Assembly (NCBI GenBank): GCA_003282485.1
Contig: QBZD01000001.1
Span: 87,514 to 151,513 of the forward strand
DNA: 64,000 nucleotides
DNA from: Pelagibacteraceae bacterium AG-333-C14
GTDB taxonomy: Bacteria; Pseudomonadota; Alphaproteobacteria; Pelagibacterales; AG-422-B15
Direction of reading: 5' to 3'
Numbering within the stretch: the stretch's first letter is position 1; every line of letters starts with the position of its first letter. The translations under genes were made by a program, and so were the position numbers. Below are positions 48,409 through 57,738 of the stretch, one piece after another. The notes beneath the pieces were generated by a model that made no database searches, was not told where the DNA came from, and was given only the letters and a program-made list of their open reading frames with translations.

Positions 48409-49626
48409 TTATATTTTATCTAGATTAAATACACTGTGCAGCGCATTTACAGCTGCCTCTGTTTTATTTCTATCAATTAGGACGCTAATTTTAATTTCAG
48501 AAGTAGATATAACCTCAATATTAATATTATTATTAGAAAGGCACTCAAACATTTTTGCTGCTATTCCTGGCTGATTTCTCATGCCTGAACCAATTATTGA
48601 AACTTTTGACAAATTTTGCTCATCCAGTACTTTTGAAAAAACTATTCTTTTTTTAAGTTCCCCAAGTACGCCAAGTGACTTCTTTAAATCAATCATCGGG
48701 ACTGTGAACGTTATATTAGTCATTTTTCTCTCAATAAAATTATTTTGAACAATCATATCAACATTTACTGATGAACTAGCCAATTCTTTGAATATTTCTG
48801 CTGCAACTCCAGGCTTATCCTCAACATCAATAATAGTTATTTTTGCCTCATCTTTAGAGTAAGCAACACCTGTAACTGCACGAGTTTCATTCGATGCATC
48901 ATTTGAAATTTGTGTACCTTCATCAGAAGGATTAAATGTTGATCTTACATTAACATTCACATCATGATTCATTGCAGACTCTACAGATGTAGTCTGAAGG
49001 ACTTTAGCGCCTTGAGAGGCCATTTCGATCATTTCTTCATAAGAAATTTTATCAAGCCTTCTTACTTTGTCTGTCATTTTAGGATCAGAAGTATAAACAC
49101 CATCAACATCAGTATAGATATCACACCTTTCCGCACCAACTGCTGCAGCTAAAAAGACCGCTGTATTGTCTGATCCACCTCGGCCGATAGTTGTTATTCT
49201 TCCTTCTGAAGATATGCCTTGAAAACCCGCGACTACTGCAACTTTTTTTTCTTTAAAATTGTTGACAATGTCATTTGGAACTATCTTATCAATAAAGGCA
49301 TTTCGATGTTGGCCTCTAGTAATTATAGGTATTTGCCATCCTAGCCAGGACCTTGCTGGTACGTTAAGTTTCTTGAGAGCCAATGACATAAGGCCAGCTG
49401 TAATTTGTTCCCCAGATGAAACCACAAGGTCATATTCACTATCATCATTAAAATTGATACTGTTGACATGATCGATTAAACTATTTGTGGTTCCAGACAT
49501 CGCTGATACGACTACGATAATGTTATTGCTTTTATCATATTCAGATTTAACAATTTTTGCGGCAGACTCTATTAATTTTGTTGTAGCAACAGAGGTACCG
49601 CCAAATTTTAAAACAAGTGTGGACAT
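48409..49626 (-). CDS. lysC: Aspartate kinase
   Basis: A 405-residue monofunctional aspartokinase, first step of lysine, threonine and methionine synthesis. The kinase domain starts with LVLKFGGTSVA (about 4-14) and includes VVSAMSGTTNSLIDH and GRGGSDNTAVFLAAAV (about 153). TDVDGVYTSDPK is the ATP/aspartate site. Two C-terminal ACT domains (about 265-405) read ITIIDVEDKPGVAAEIF and VSIIGSGMRNQPGIAAKMF, the regulatory lysine/threonine sites. Length and order match alpha-type LysC. It is the probable first gene of the lysC-ispG-prfA-prmC unit; the upstream 105 bases separate it from divergent ubiG. Confidence 0.96.
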   Translation of the reverse strand: MSTLVLKFGGTSVATTKLIESAAKIVKSEYDKSNNIIVVVSAMSGTTNSLIDHVNSINFNDDSEYDLVVSSGEQITAGLMSLALKKLNVPARSWLGWQIPIITRGQHRNAFIDKIVPNDIVNNFKEKKVAVVAGFQGISSEGRITTIGRGGSDNTAVFLAAAVGAERCDIYTDVDGVYTSDPKMTDKVRRLDKISYEEMIEMASQGAKVLQTTSVESAMNHDVNVNVRSTFNPSDEGTQISNDASNETRAVTGVAYSKDEAKITIIDVEDKPGVAAEIFKELASSSVNVDMIVQNNFIERKMTNITFTVPMIDLKKSLGVLGELKKRIVFSKVLDEQNLSKVSIIGSGMRNQPGIAAKMFECLSNNNINIEVISTSEIKISVLIDRNKTEAAVNALHSVFNLDKI

Positions 49627-49731
49627 TTTCTATATCGTAACTAAATACTTTATCGTGATATTTTAAAGAATTAAAAATAAGAAGTACTGTATAACCTCAG
49701 TTAAATCAAGTACTACTTAAGACATTGTATT

Positions 49732-50463
49732 ATGGATATAAATTCAATTGATAAGGCTGAAATTGAGAAATTCAGAAGTCTCTCAAAAGAGTGGTGGAAG
49801 CACGAAGGTAAATTCAAAACGTTACACAAATTTAACCCTGTCCGTCTCTCTTACATAATTCAAACTATAAAGGATCAATTTTCTATAAACTCGAAAAACA
49901 ACAAACCACTTAAAGGTTTATCAATTTTGGATATAGGTTGTGGTGGTGGATTAATGTGCGAACCATTAGCCAGACTGGGTGCCAAAGTTACTGGAATAGA
50001 CGCATTAGAAAAAAACTGTCTTACAGCAAAAATTCACGCTGAAGAGAATGGATTAGACATTAACTATATTATGAGTACCGTTGAAGAGCTACCCAAAAAT
50101 AATCAATATGATGTAATATTAAATTTAGAAGTTATTGAACATGTCAATAATCCGAAAGAGTTTATTAATCAAAGTTGCAATCTGGTAAACAATAATGGAT
50201 TGATGTTTATTGCAACGATTAATAAAACATTATTTTCTCTGGTTTTCGCTAAATTTACAGCTGAATATATATTAGGATTTCTTCCGAAGGGCACTCATAA
50301 TTGGAATAAGTTCTTAACACCCGAAGAAATTTATACTTTCCTTATTCAAAACAAATTTGATGTTATTGGAAGTGCGGGAGTTAATTATAATCCTTTAGGC
50401 GATACATGGTACAAGTCTCAAAATATGAACGCTAATTATATGGTAGCTGGTAAAAAAATTTAA
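49732..50463 (+). CDS. ubiG: Ubiquinone biosynthesis O-methyltransferase
   Basis: A 243-residue SAM methyltransferase of the UbiG/Coq3 family, which methylates both hydroxyl groups during ubiquinone synthesis. The N-terminal EKFRSLSKEWWKHEGKFKTL is diagnostic, followed by LHKFNPVRLSYI, motif I ILDIGCGGGLMCEPLARLG (about 64-82), NLEVIEHV, and GFLPKGTHNWNKFLTPEE (about 183), the membrane-contact region. Its stop overlaps the stop of the convergent DUF1178 gene by four bases. The gene is divergent from lysC, the usual alphaproteobacterial arrangement. Confidence 0.95.
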   Translation: MDINSIDKAEIEKFRSLSKEWWKHEGKFKTLHKFNPVRLSYIIQTIKDQFSINSKNNKPLKGLSILDIGCGGGLMCEPLARLGAKVTGIDALEKNCLTAKIHAEENGLDINYIMSTVEELPKNNQYDVILNLEVIEHVNNPKEFINQSCNLVNNNGLMFIATINKTLFSLVFAKFTAEYILGFLPKGTHNWNKFLTPEEIYTFLIQNKFDVIGSAGVNYNPLGDTWYKSQNMNANYMVAGKKI

Positions 50464-50876
50464 TTCTCCTCTTCAACCCAAGGTATTGATGCGACTTCAA
50501 TACCCTCTTCAATTAGCTCTACAACATCTTCTTTAGAAGCCTTGCCGTAAATAGGTTTTTTGTCTTTCTTGCCATAGTATATTTTCCTTGCTTCATAAGC
50601 AAAGTTATTACCTACATAATCGCAATTTTTTTCAATGAATTTTTTTACATCCTTAATTTTATTTTTTAGTTCTCGAAGAACCTTTTCTGACGATTTATCC
50701 TTACCCTTATTTACAGATACATTCGGCATAGAAAGTGTTTTTTCTATATTAGAGGAATTACAAATTACACACTCGACTAATTTTTTTTTAATCTGAGTAT
50801 CACAGGATTTAGAGCTAGAAAACCACCCTTCAAATTCAGAAGAACAATCTTTGCACATTAAATTAAATACGATCAT
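50460..50876 (-). CDS. DUF1178 family protein
   Basis: A 138-residue protein that begins MIVFNLMCKDCSSEFEGWF, the DUF1178 signature, with a zinc-ribbon-like CKDC (about 8-11) and CVIC (about 36-39) pair. The middle is Lys/Glu-rich and probably helical, and the C-terminus ends GIEVASIPWVEEEN, conserved in the family. Function is unknown. It is commonly found next to a nitrilase-family gene and glutaredoxin grxC in alphaproteobacteria, as here, so a role in that unit is likely. Confidence 0.9.
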   Translation of the reverse strand: MIVFNLMCKDCSSEFEGWFSSSKSCDTQIKKKLVECVICNSSNIEKTLSMPNVSVNKGKDKSSEKVLRELKNKIKDVKKFIEKNCDYVGNNFAYEARKIYYGKKDKKPIYGKASKEDVVELIEEGIEVASIPWVEEEN

Positions 50877-50889
50877 ACTAAATATATTG

Positions 50890-51717
50890 TTATGAAATAG
50901 TTCTTTTCAATAGTTTTGATTGGTAACTTGGCATATTTTTTCTAATATTATCAACTTCATCCATATTAATTTTATAGGTAATTATTCCAGTTCCACTCAT
51001 TTTTTCTTTTAAGATTTTGCCATATGGCGAGACTATGAGGCTATGACCATATGTTTTTCTTTTAGGAGTATTTTGACCACATTGAGCAGGTGCGAATACA
51101 TAACATCCACTTTCAATAGCTCGTGCTTTTAATAATGTGTGCCAGTGAGCTTTTCCAGTAGTAACTGTGAATGCGGAAGGAATTGAAATTATTTTAGCAC
51201 CTCCAGCAACTTGACTTCTAAACAATTCTGGAAACCTCATATCATAGCAAATTGAGAGTCCCACTTTCCCCCACGGTGTCTGACCTATCTTTACTTTTTT
51301 CCCAGCAGTAAAAATAGAAGACTCCTTATAAAATTCTTTAGAGGAGATGATGGCATCGAACATATGAATCTTGTCATATTTTGAAATTATTACACCTTTA
51401 TTACTGATTAAGTAAGATCGATTGAAAAGTCTCTCATTTTTATCTTTCACAATAATAGACCCTAAAACAACCCAAACAGAATTGTTCTTTGCAAATTCTT
51501 TTATTTTTTTCAAAAATGGATCATTTTTTTCAGAGTAAGTTTCTTTCAGTAAATGCTTTTGATTTAAAGAAACGATATTAGTGATTTCTGGTGTTAAAAT
51601 TAAATTTGCATCAAGCTTTACAGCTCTTGTTAAATATTTGAGTGTTTGATCTAGATTTTTTTTTACTGATTGACCTGAATTTAATTGGACGCAGGCTACT
51701 TTAAATATGTTACCCAT
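50890..51717 (-). CDS. Carbon-nitrogen hydrolase (NIT1/NIT2-like amidase)
   Basis: A 275-residue nitrilase-superfamily amidase. The Glu-Lys-Cys triad is visible: Glu44 in LTPEI, Lys116 in KYDKIHMFD, and Cys157 in GLSICYDMRFPELFR. The IHMFD and YDMRFPE forms match the Nit1/Nit2 branch, which hydrolyses deaminated glutathione or omega-amides, rather than true nitrilases. Its 3' neighbour is the DUF1178 gene and it overlaps grxC by eight bases, so it may be a metabolite-repair enzyme in a thiol-related unit. Substrate is inferred from subfamily features. Confidence 0.9.
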   Translation of the reverse strand: MGNIFKVACVQLNSGQSVKKNLDQTLKYLTRAVKLDANLILTPEITNIVSLNQKHLLKETYSEKNDPFLKKIKEFAKNNSVWVVLGSIIVKDKNERLFNRSYLISNKGVIISKYDKIHMFDAIISSKEFYKESSIFTAGKKVKIGQTPWGKVGLSICYDMRFPELFRSQVAGGAKIISIPSAFTVTTGKAHWHTLLKARAIESGCYVFAPAQCGQNTPKRKTYGHSLIVSPYGKILKEKMSGTGIITYKINMDEVDNIRKNMPSYQSKLLKRTIS

Positions 51718-51970
51718 CTAAAATACTGTCAAGCTTGCCACTTACGTCAAGTTTTTTTAATTCTTCAAATCCACCGATATGCAGGTTCTTAAAAAAAATT
51801 TGTGGAACAGTTCTTTTTCCATTAGCTCTCTCTAACATAATGTCTCTTTGGGAGGGGTCGTCTTGAATGTTAATTTCCTGATACTTTATTTGTTTTTGAT
51901 CAAGGAGTTTTTTTGCTAAGTCACAATATCCACAATTGTACGATGAATAAATAATTATTTGGTCACTCAT
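51710..51970 (-). CDS. grxC: Glutaredoxin 3
   Basis: An 86-residue glutaredoxin with a dithiol active site CGYC (Cys13, Cys16) in YSSYNCGYCDLAK. The cis-Pro motif RTVPQIFFKN (about 59-68) and the GSH-binding HIGGFEEL (about 70) are intact. It reduces protein disulfides and glutathione mixed disulfides in the cytoplasm. It is the first gene of the grxC-nitrilase-DUF1178 unit and starts six bases after the stop of the serine hydrolase gene on the same strand. Confidence 0.95.
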   Translation of the reverse strand: MSDQIIIYSSYNCGYCDLAKKLLDQKQIKYQEINIQDDPSQRDIMLERANGKRTVPQIFFKNLHIGGFEELKKLDVSGKLDSILDG

Positions 51971-51975
51971 AAAAA

Positions 51976-53079
51976 TTAGATCCTATCATCAAAATAATTT
52001 ATGATTTCAGAAATATTTTCTAATACTTTATCATCTTCAACATAAGTTTCACCTAATCTAACAACTATCATATCCTTAGATGGGATGATCAATATGTACT
52101 GTCCCCCAAATCCAGCGGCATAGTAAGTATCCTTTGGAAGTCCCCGTGTAAATGCTGGATAAGGCATCCAAAATTGATTACTATACAACTGGTAGGAGTT
52201 TTTAGCTGGAGTTCTTGTATCATCAATCCATTCTTTTGACACAATTCTCTCACCATCCCATACTCCATCTCTTAAATATAAATATCCAAATCTTGCATAA
52301 TCTCGTGCGTTTGCAAATATCGAGCTACCACCAATGAAAGTTCCAGAGTTATCAAATTCGAAGATAGAATTTTTTATACCTATTTTTTCAACAAGATTAC
52401 CTTTGATGAAATCCAAATAGTCAATTCCTTGAACTTCAAGCCTTGTCTTTATTATTTGGCTAAGAATATTAGTTTCTCCCGTCGAGTAATTGTATTTCAT
52501 GCCTGGTAATAGAGTTTTAAGTTTCATAGATGATGCAAACCCAGCTTGATCAAATCGTCCCTGCCCAAATAACATTTCTAATGTATCTGACCTTCCACCT
52601 AAATCATACTCCTCAACATAGTCCAGCCCTGACTGCATATTAAGCATATGTCCTATAGAAATATGTTTTCTATTGTCATCCCAACTTGGTAGGAGATTTG
52701 TTTCATCTTTTGATAAAATTATTCCCCTATCAATCATCATTCCAGTCAATAAGCCAATATAGCTTTTTGCCATTGAATAGGAGACAAGCTTAGTATCTTT
52801 TGTAATAGGAGAATTGTAATTCTCATAAACAATACTTCCATCTTGAATAATTAAAAGCGCATTCGTGCGACCCAATTCATCATGAGAATTATCAGAAAAA
52901 GTATAATTAATAATCGCACTAAACCCTTCGTCGTCAATTTCTTTTAAATTTTCTGGCCATGTATTTGTTGGCCATTCGACTGCGTCATTATGTGGTAACT
53001 GATTAATAATAGCTAATGATGGATTGACCCAAATAAAAATAAAGGATAAATACGTAATAAATTTAATAATTTTATGCAT
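51976..53079 (-). CDS. Secreted beta-lactamase-family serine hydrolase
   Basis: A 367-residue protein of the beta-lactamase/penicillin-binding fold (class C/esterase group). An N-terminal signal peptide (about 1-23, ending SLA) exports it. The active-site SxxK is SMAKS (Ser102, Lys105). The second motif is YNYSTGETN (Tyr198), and a GFGGQYI segment near residue 331 matches the third. This resembles 6-aminohexanoate-dimer hydrolase-like or esterase-like members more than true beta-lactamases, so no antibiotic role is implied. Its ATG shares six bases (ATGCAT) with the divergent gene at 53074. The substrate is unknown. Confidence 0.87.
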   Translation of the reverse strand: MHKIIKFITYLSFIFIWVNPSLAIINQLPHNDAVEWPTNTWPENLKEIDDEGFSAIINYTFSDNSHDELGRTNALLIIQDGSIVYENYNSPITKDTKLVSYSMAKSYIGLLTGMMIDRGIILSKDETNLLPSWDDNRKHISIGHMLNMQSGLDYVEEYDLGGRSDTLEMLFGQGRFDQAGFASSMKLKTLLPGMKYNYSTGETNILSQIIKTRLEVQGIDYLDFIKGNLVEKIGIKNSIFEFDNSGTFIGGSSIFANARDYARFGYLYLRDGVWDGERIVSKEWIDDTRTPAKNSYQLYSNQFWMPYPAFTRGLPKDTYYAAGFGGQYILIIPSKDMIVVRLGETYVEDDKVLENISEIINYFDDRI

Positions 53080-53418
53080 AAGGTGTCACGGAATATTTAT
53101 AACACATTAATAATATTTACATCATTTTTTTTTATAAATATTAGTACAGCCAAGTCTGATGAAACTCTCATTGGTTTAAATGCTTCAGCAAAACACTATT
53201 GTGTTTGTTTTTTTATATCAGAGATGAAAAGTGATTATTGCGATGAAGCATATGATCGTGTCATAACTGCATCAGTTTCAGACGATGAATTGTACAGTCA
53301 AATTAAACTATTGGGTTACAATAAAGATGAGGTGGGGAAAGAAATTTCAATTGAATATGGAGAGTATAATATAGTTTCTGTTTTCACTGAGGAAACTGGT
53401 TGTTATTTTAAAAAATAA
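53074..53418 (+). CDS. Small secreted cysteine-containing protein of unknown function
   Basis: A 114-residue frame with an N-terminal hydrophobic stretch (about 11-26) that looks like a signal peptide ending near STAKS. The mature part has four cysteines (two in YCVCF, one in DYCDE, one in GCYFKK), which could form two disulfides. I recognise no family. It starts within the palindromic ATGCAT shared with the divergent serine hydrolase, and its 3' end overlaps the convergent mutT gene by 16 bases. No good ribosome site is seen. The signal peptide and patterned cysteines favour a real gene over a chance frame. Confidence 0.6.
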   Translation: MHKVSRNIYNTLIIFTSFFFINISTAKSDETLIGLNASAKHYCVCFFISEMKSDYCDEAYDRVITASVSDDELYSQIKLLGYNKDEVGKEISIEYGEYNIVSVFTEETGCYFKK

Positions 53419-53795
53419 TTAATAACTTTGGTATTCGCAGGTAATAATTTTATTTTTTTTATCTCTTTAATTGAAACCCATCTTAATGTTTCATTATCTT
53501 TATTTTCAATTTGACCTGACCAGTGTTTAACCTCAAATGTATACATCATTAACAAGAAAGCTCGATACTGATGCCTAGTAAAAATATAATTCTTTAACTT
53601 ATTTTTAGCGATATCAATTCCTAATTCCTCTTTCAATTCTCTTATTAAGGCTTCAAAATAATCTTCGAAATTAGATAATTTTCCTCCAGGAAACTCCCAA
53701 CAATTTCTGAATGTTTTTTTATTTTTTCGACTCATGATTAGAATTTGGTCTTTTTTATTTCTAATGACTGCTGAAGAGCAAAAAACCAGATTCAT
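53403..53795 (-). CDS. mutT: Nudix hydrolase (MutT-like)
   Basis: A 130-residue Nudix enzyme. The complete Nudix box GX5EX7REUXEEXGU spans residues 38-60, starting at GKLSNFED and ending RELKEELGI. The WEFPGG before it and the overall size match MutT, which hydrolyses 8-oxo-dGTP, although other nucleotides are possible. The C-terminal LRWVSIKEIKKIKLLPANTK is typical. Its start overlaps the argJ stop by four bases; argJ-mutT-type linkage is common in alphaproteobacteria. Confidence 0.9.
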   Translation of the reverse strand: MNLVFCSSAVIRNKKDQILIMSRKNKKTFRNCWEFPGGKLSNFEDYFEALIRELKEELGIDIAKNKLKNYIFTRHQYRAFLLMMYTFEVKHWSGQIENKDNETLRWVSIKEIKKIKLLPANTKVINYFLK

Positions 53796-55027
53796 GACTT
53801 ATATGAAGCATTTATATCTATATATTTGTGAGACAAATCACATGTTAAAATATCAGCGTGTGAATTTCCTATTGCGAGATCAATTTGTATTTTAACCTCT
53901 TTTTGTCCTAAGTACTTCTTAATGTCAGAATTATTTATTTTAGTATTAGCTTTTCCATTCATTGCTACTAAGTAGTTACCAAAGTAAATCTTTAATTTGC
54001 TTTGATTGATTTTTTCATATGTTTTGCCAATTGCCATGATTATTCTCCCCCAATTAGCATCTTCTCCATAAATCGCAGTTTTAAAAAGATTTGAATTTGC
54101 GATAGATCTTGCAATTTTCTCAGCCTGCAAAATATTCTTAGCTTTCTTCACTTTAATTTTGATTAATTTAGTTGCTCCCTCACCATCTCTAACGATTTGT
54201 TCCGATAAAGAGCTAAACACTTTATATAAAGAGATTTTCAAGCTATTTATTCTTTTATCATTTATAGAATTAATTTTGTTTTTAAGCTTAATTTTATTCG
54301 AGCTTGCAAGTATAACTGTATCATTCGTAGACTCATCGCCATCAACAGAAATTCTATTGAATGACTTGGCATTGAGTTGTTTTAATAAAGCTTGTAAAAT
54401 TTTCTGAGGAATTTCTAAATCAATAAATATAAATCCTAACATGGTTGCCATATTTGGCTCAATCATTCCGGATCCTTTGGTAATTCCCGTAATTGTTACT
54501 ACTTTATTATCAACTTTAGTCTTTGATGAAATAGCTTTTGGAAAAGTATCTGTTGTCATTATGGCTTTTGCTGCATCCATCCAATTATTGTTTTTAATTT
54601 TATTTTTTCTTATCGCATTTATTATTTTTTGTTCAGGAAATTCTTCTCCTATTACACCCGTAGATGCAAAAAATATTTTACTTTTTGAAACATTAAATAT
54701 ATTTGAAACAAGTCCACTTATCTTTATTAAAGACTGATGACCTTTCTTTCCTGTAAACGTATTTGCATTTCCAGAATTAATTATTATTGCTTGCACCTCT
54801 TTTTTTTTAAGTGCTTTTTCATTCCAGTCAAGAGTACAGGATCTCATAGAAGACTGAGTAAACACTTCAGCTATAGAACCTTTTTCTTTAAAAATAAAAA
54901 TTGCTACATCGTTTCTAGATTTATCGTAAAGATTGGCACAGTAGGTATAAAGTTCTATGCCTTGAATACTTGAAACCTTGTTTGCCTTTTTTGGTGCAAG
55001 TGGTGATTTTCTGTATTTTTGTCTCAC
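53792..55027 (-). CDS. argJ: Glutamate N-acetyltransferase / amino-acid acetyltransferase
   Basis: A 411-residue bifunctional ArgJ of the cyclic arginine pathway: it transfers acetyl from N-acetylornithine to glutamate, and may also use acetyl-CoA. The precursor self-cleaves before the nucleophilic Thr in KGSGMIEPNMATMLGF (Thr195). INSGNANTFTGKKG (about 83) and GDESTNDTVILASS are the substrate and oxyanion regions. The start is GTG at 55027, preceded by an AAAGAG-type ribosome site. It is divergent from secA, with about 100 bases between, as in other alphaproteobacteria. Confidence 0.95.
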   Translation of the reverse strand: MRQKYRKSPLAPKKANKVSSIQGIELYTYCANLYDKSRNDVAIFIFKEKGSIAEVFTQSSMRSCTLDWNEKALKKKEVQAIIINSGNANTFTGKKGHQSLIKISGLVSNIFNVSKSKIFFASTGVIGEEFPEQKIINAIRKNKIKNNNWMDAAKAIMTTDTFPKAISSKTKVDNKVVTITGITKGSGMIEPNMATMLGFIFIDLEIPQKILQALLKQLNAKSFNRISVDGDESTNDTVILASSNKIKLKNKINSINDKRINSLKISLYKVFSSLSEQIVRDGEGATKLIKIKVKKAKNILQAEKIARSIANSNLFKTAIYGEDANWGRIIMAIGKTYEKINQSKLKIYFGNYLVAMNGKANTKINNSDIKKYLGQKEVKIQIDLAIGNSHADILTCDLSHKYIDINASYKS

Positions 55028-55128
55028 TATTATCTCTTTAATTAATAATACTAATTTTAACTTAATTGAAGTTAGTATTTAATGTATAAAAGCTTGTAAT
55101 TAAATAGAAAATAACAATATCAACTTAC

Positions 55129-57738
55129 ATGTTTAATCTAAATTCAATAGTAAATTCACTTTTTAGCGGGAATGATAAGAAAAAAATTGGTGAGTTTTCG
55201 AAAATTGCCAAAGATATTGACGCACTTGAACCAGTATTTGAAAAGAAAACTCAAGAGGACTTAATAACTCATATCGAAAAGATTAAAGCTGAGATCAAAG
55301 ATGGGGCAAGTATTGACAAATTTATTCTTGAAGCTTTCGCTATCGTCCGAGAAGCAGCAAAAAGAACACTTGGGCAAAGACATTTTAATGTTCAGTTAAT
55401 TGGGGGGATGATTCTTCATAACGGTGGTATAGCTGAGATGAAAACAGGCGAGGGTAAAACACTTGTATCTACACTTGCTGCATTTCTTAACTCACTAACT
55501 GATGAAGGTGTGCATATAGTTACTGTAAATGACTATCTTGCAAGAAGAGACTCCGAGTGGATGGGTAATGTATTCAAATATCTTGGGCTAACTGTTGGAT
55601 GCCTCACAAACGATGTGACCGGAGTTGAGGAAAGACAAAAACAATACAACTGTGACATTACGTATGGAACAAATAACGAATTTGGTTTTGATTATTTAAG
55701 GGATAACCTAAGAGTGCTTAAAAAAAATATGGTACAGAGATCTCATAATTTCTGCATTGTTGACGAGGTTGATAGCATTCTTATAGATGAATCACGAACA
55801 CCCTTAGTAATTTCGGGAGCTGTTGAAGATAAAACAACACTCTATAATTCTGTAAACAAGATTATTCCTTTCCTAGACTCAGAAGATTACGAAATTGATG
55901 AAAAGACAAAAACAGGGACACTTACAGATAAAGGAAATGATAAGGCAGAAAAAATTTTAAAGGAAAAAAATATTATAACTGAGGGTACGCTTTATGACGT
56001 ATCAAATGTTTCAGTGGTTCACCATATTAATCAAGCATTGAGGGCAAATAAATTATTTGAAAAAGATAGAGATTATATTGTTAAATCTGGAAGTGTCATC
56101 ATTGTTGATGAGTTCACGGGTAGAACAATGGAAGGAAGAAGGTATGGCGATGGTTTGCATCAAGCAATAGAAGCAAAAGAAAATGTTAAGGTACAAAATG
56201 AGAGCCAGACCCTAGCCTCTATAACATATCAAAACTATTTTAGACTTTATAAAAAAATATCAGGGATGACTGGAACTGCTCTTACTGAAGCAGAAGAATT
56301 TGCAGATATATATAATTTGCCAGTTTTTGCGGTCCCTACAAATACACCTATTGTAAGAAAAGATAATGAAGATGAAATCTACCGTACCTCGGAAGAAAAA
56401 TATGATGCAATCATAAAACAAGTTGTTGAATGTAGTCAGAAAAATCAGCCTGTTCTGATTGGAACAACTAGTATTGATAAGTCAGAAAAAATATCAAAAA
56501 AATTAAAAAATGCCAAAATTAATCACGAAGTTCTTAATGCAAAGCAACATGAGTCAGAGGCAAAAATAATTGCTAATGCTGGAGAGCCAGGTGCAGTGAC
56601 CATAGCAACAAATATGGCTGGAAGAGGGACAGATATTCAACTGGGTGGAAACTTTGAATTTAATAAAAAGCAAATGAAAGATCATGAAGGTTCTGATGAA
56701 TTAAAAAATAAAATTTCCTTGCAAAATAAAAGTGTGATTAACGCTGGTGGTTTATATGTGATTGGAAGTGAAAGGCACGAAAGTAGAAGAATAGACAATC
56801 AACTTAGAGGCAGATCTGGAAGACAAGGAGATCCAGGTGAAACTAAATTTTTTATTAGTTTAGAAGATGACTTGATGAGAATTTTTGGTTCTGAACGAAT
56901 TGACAGTGTTCTAAAAAGTCTGGGTCTTAAAGAAGGTGAGTCAATCCAACATGCGTGGATATCAAAAGCTCTTGAAAGAGCGCAAAAAAAAGTTGAGGGT
57001 CGTAATTTTGATATTAGGAAAACATTATTGAAATTTGATGACGTTTTAAATGATCAAAGAAAAACAATATTTGATCAAAGGCTGGAATTGATGAATGCTG
57101 ATGATATATCTGAAATTGCAAAAGACATGCAATACGATGTCGCTGATGATATTATAAATCAATACGCTCCTGAAAAAGCATACATAGATCAATGGAATAT
57201 CGATGAATTAAGTAAGGAAATTAATCAGTATTTCTCTCAAGATTTTAATCTAAAGAAAATAATAGAAGAGGAAGAGATCGATCATCAAGGATTAAAAGAT
57301 AAGATTTATAAAATTATAGATGATATTTCAATCGCCAGAGCTCAAAATCATTCAAAGGAAAAAATTAATGCTGCGGAGAAGATGGTTCTTCTTAAAATCC
57401 TAGATGATAAATGGAAGGATCATATAAATAATTTAGAGCAATTACGATCAACAATAGGTCTTAGAGGATATGGGCAAAGAGACCCCCTTAATGAATATAA
57501 GAATGAAGCTTTTAGTTTATTTGAAGGATTAATCAATAGTCTGAAAACAGATGTAACAAAGATTTTCTCTCGGATGCGAATACGTGAGAATACTAATCTC
57601 AATATTGACAATGATAATGACGAAGTTGAACAATCATCAAGTGAACCTATCAAAAAAGACAAAAAAATATCAAGGAACTCTCCTTGTCCATGTGGATCTG
57701 GAAAAAAATATAAACACTGTCACGGAAATATTAGCTAA
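55129..57738 (+). CDS. secA: Protein translocase ATPase SecA
   Basis: An 869-residue motor of the Sec export pathway. Walker A is MKTGEGKTLVSTLAAF (about 104-119), the DEAD-like box is IVDEVDSILIDESRTPL, and helicase motifs TNMAGRGTDI (about 498) and QLRGRSGRQGDPG follow. The preprotein cross-linking domain sits between them. The C-terminal zinc motif CPCGSGKKYKHCHG, used for SecB and lipid contacts, is intact. Length is typical for a compact SecA. Its last eight bases overlap the convergent accA gene. Confidence 0.98.
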   Translation: MFNLNSIVNSLFSGNDKKKIGEFSKIAKDIDALEPVFEKKTQEDLITHIEKIKAEIKDGASIDKFILEAFAIVREAAKRTLGQRHFNVQLIGGMILHNGGIAEMKTGEGKTLVSTLAAFLNSLTDEGVHIVTVNDYLARRDSEWMGNVFKYLGLTVGCLTNDVTGVEERQKQYNCDITYGTNNEFGFDYLRDNLRVLKKNMVQRSHNFCIVDEVDSILIDESRTPLVISGAVEDKTTLYNSVNKIIPFLDSEDYEIDEKTKTGTLTDKGNDKAEKILKEKNIITEGTLYDVSNVSVVHHINQALRANKLFEKDRDYIVKSGSVIIVDEFTGRTMEGRRYGDGLHQAIEAKENVKVQNESQTLASITYQNYFRLYKKISGMTGTALTEAEEFADIYNLPVFAVPTNTPIVRKDNEDEIYRTSEEKYDAIIKQVVECSQKNQPVLIGTTSIDKSEKISKKLKNAKINHEVLNAKQHESEAKIIANAGEPGAVTIATNMAGRGTDIQLGGNFEFNKKQMKDHEGSDELKNKISLQNKSVINAGGLYVIGSERHESRRIDNQLRGRSGRQGDPGETKFFISLEDDLMRIFGSERIDSVLKSLGLKEGESIQHAWISKALERAQKKVEGRNFDIRKTLLKFDDVLNDQRKTIFDQRLELMNADDISEIAKDMQYDVADDIINQYAPEKAYIDQWNIDELSKEINQYFSQDFNLKKIIEEEEIDHQGLKDKIYKIIDDISIARAQNHSKEKINAAEKMVLLKILDDKWKDHINNLEQLRSTIGLRGYGQRDPLNEYKNEAFSLFEGLINSLKTDVTKIFSRMRIRENTNLNIDNDNDEVEQSSSEPIKKDKKISRNSPCPCGSGKKYKHCHGNIS

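Noticed and set aside
51976-53079. Beta-lactamase-family protein as antibiotic resistance
   Set aside because: Its motifs resemble esterase or oligomer-hydrolase members, and the SxxK fold alone does not indicate beta-lactam hydrolysis.
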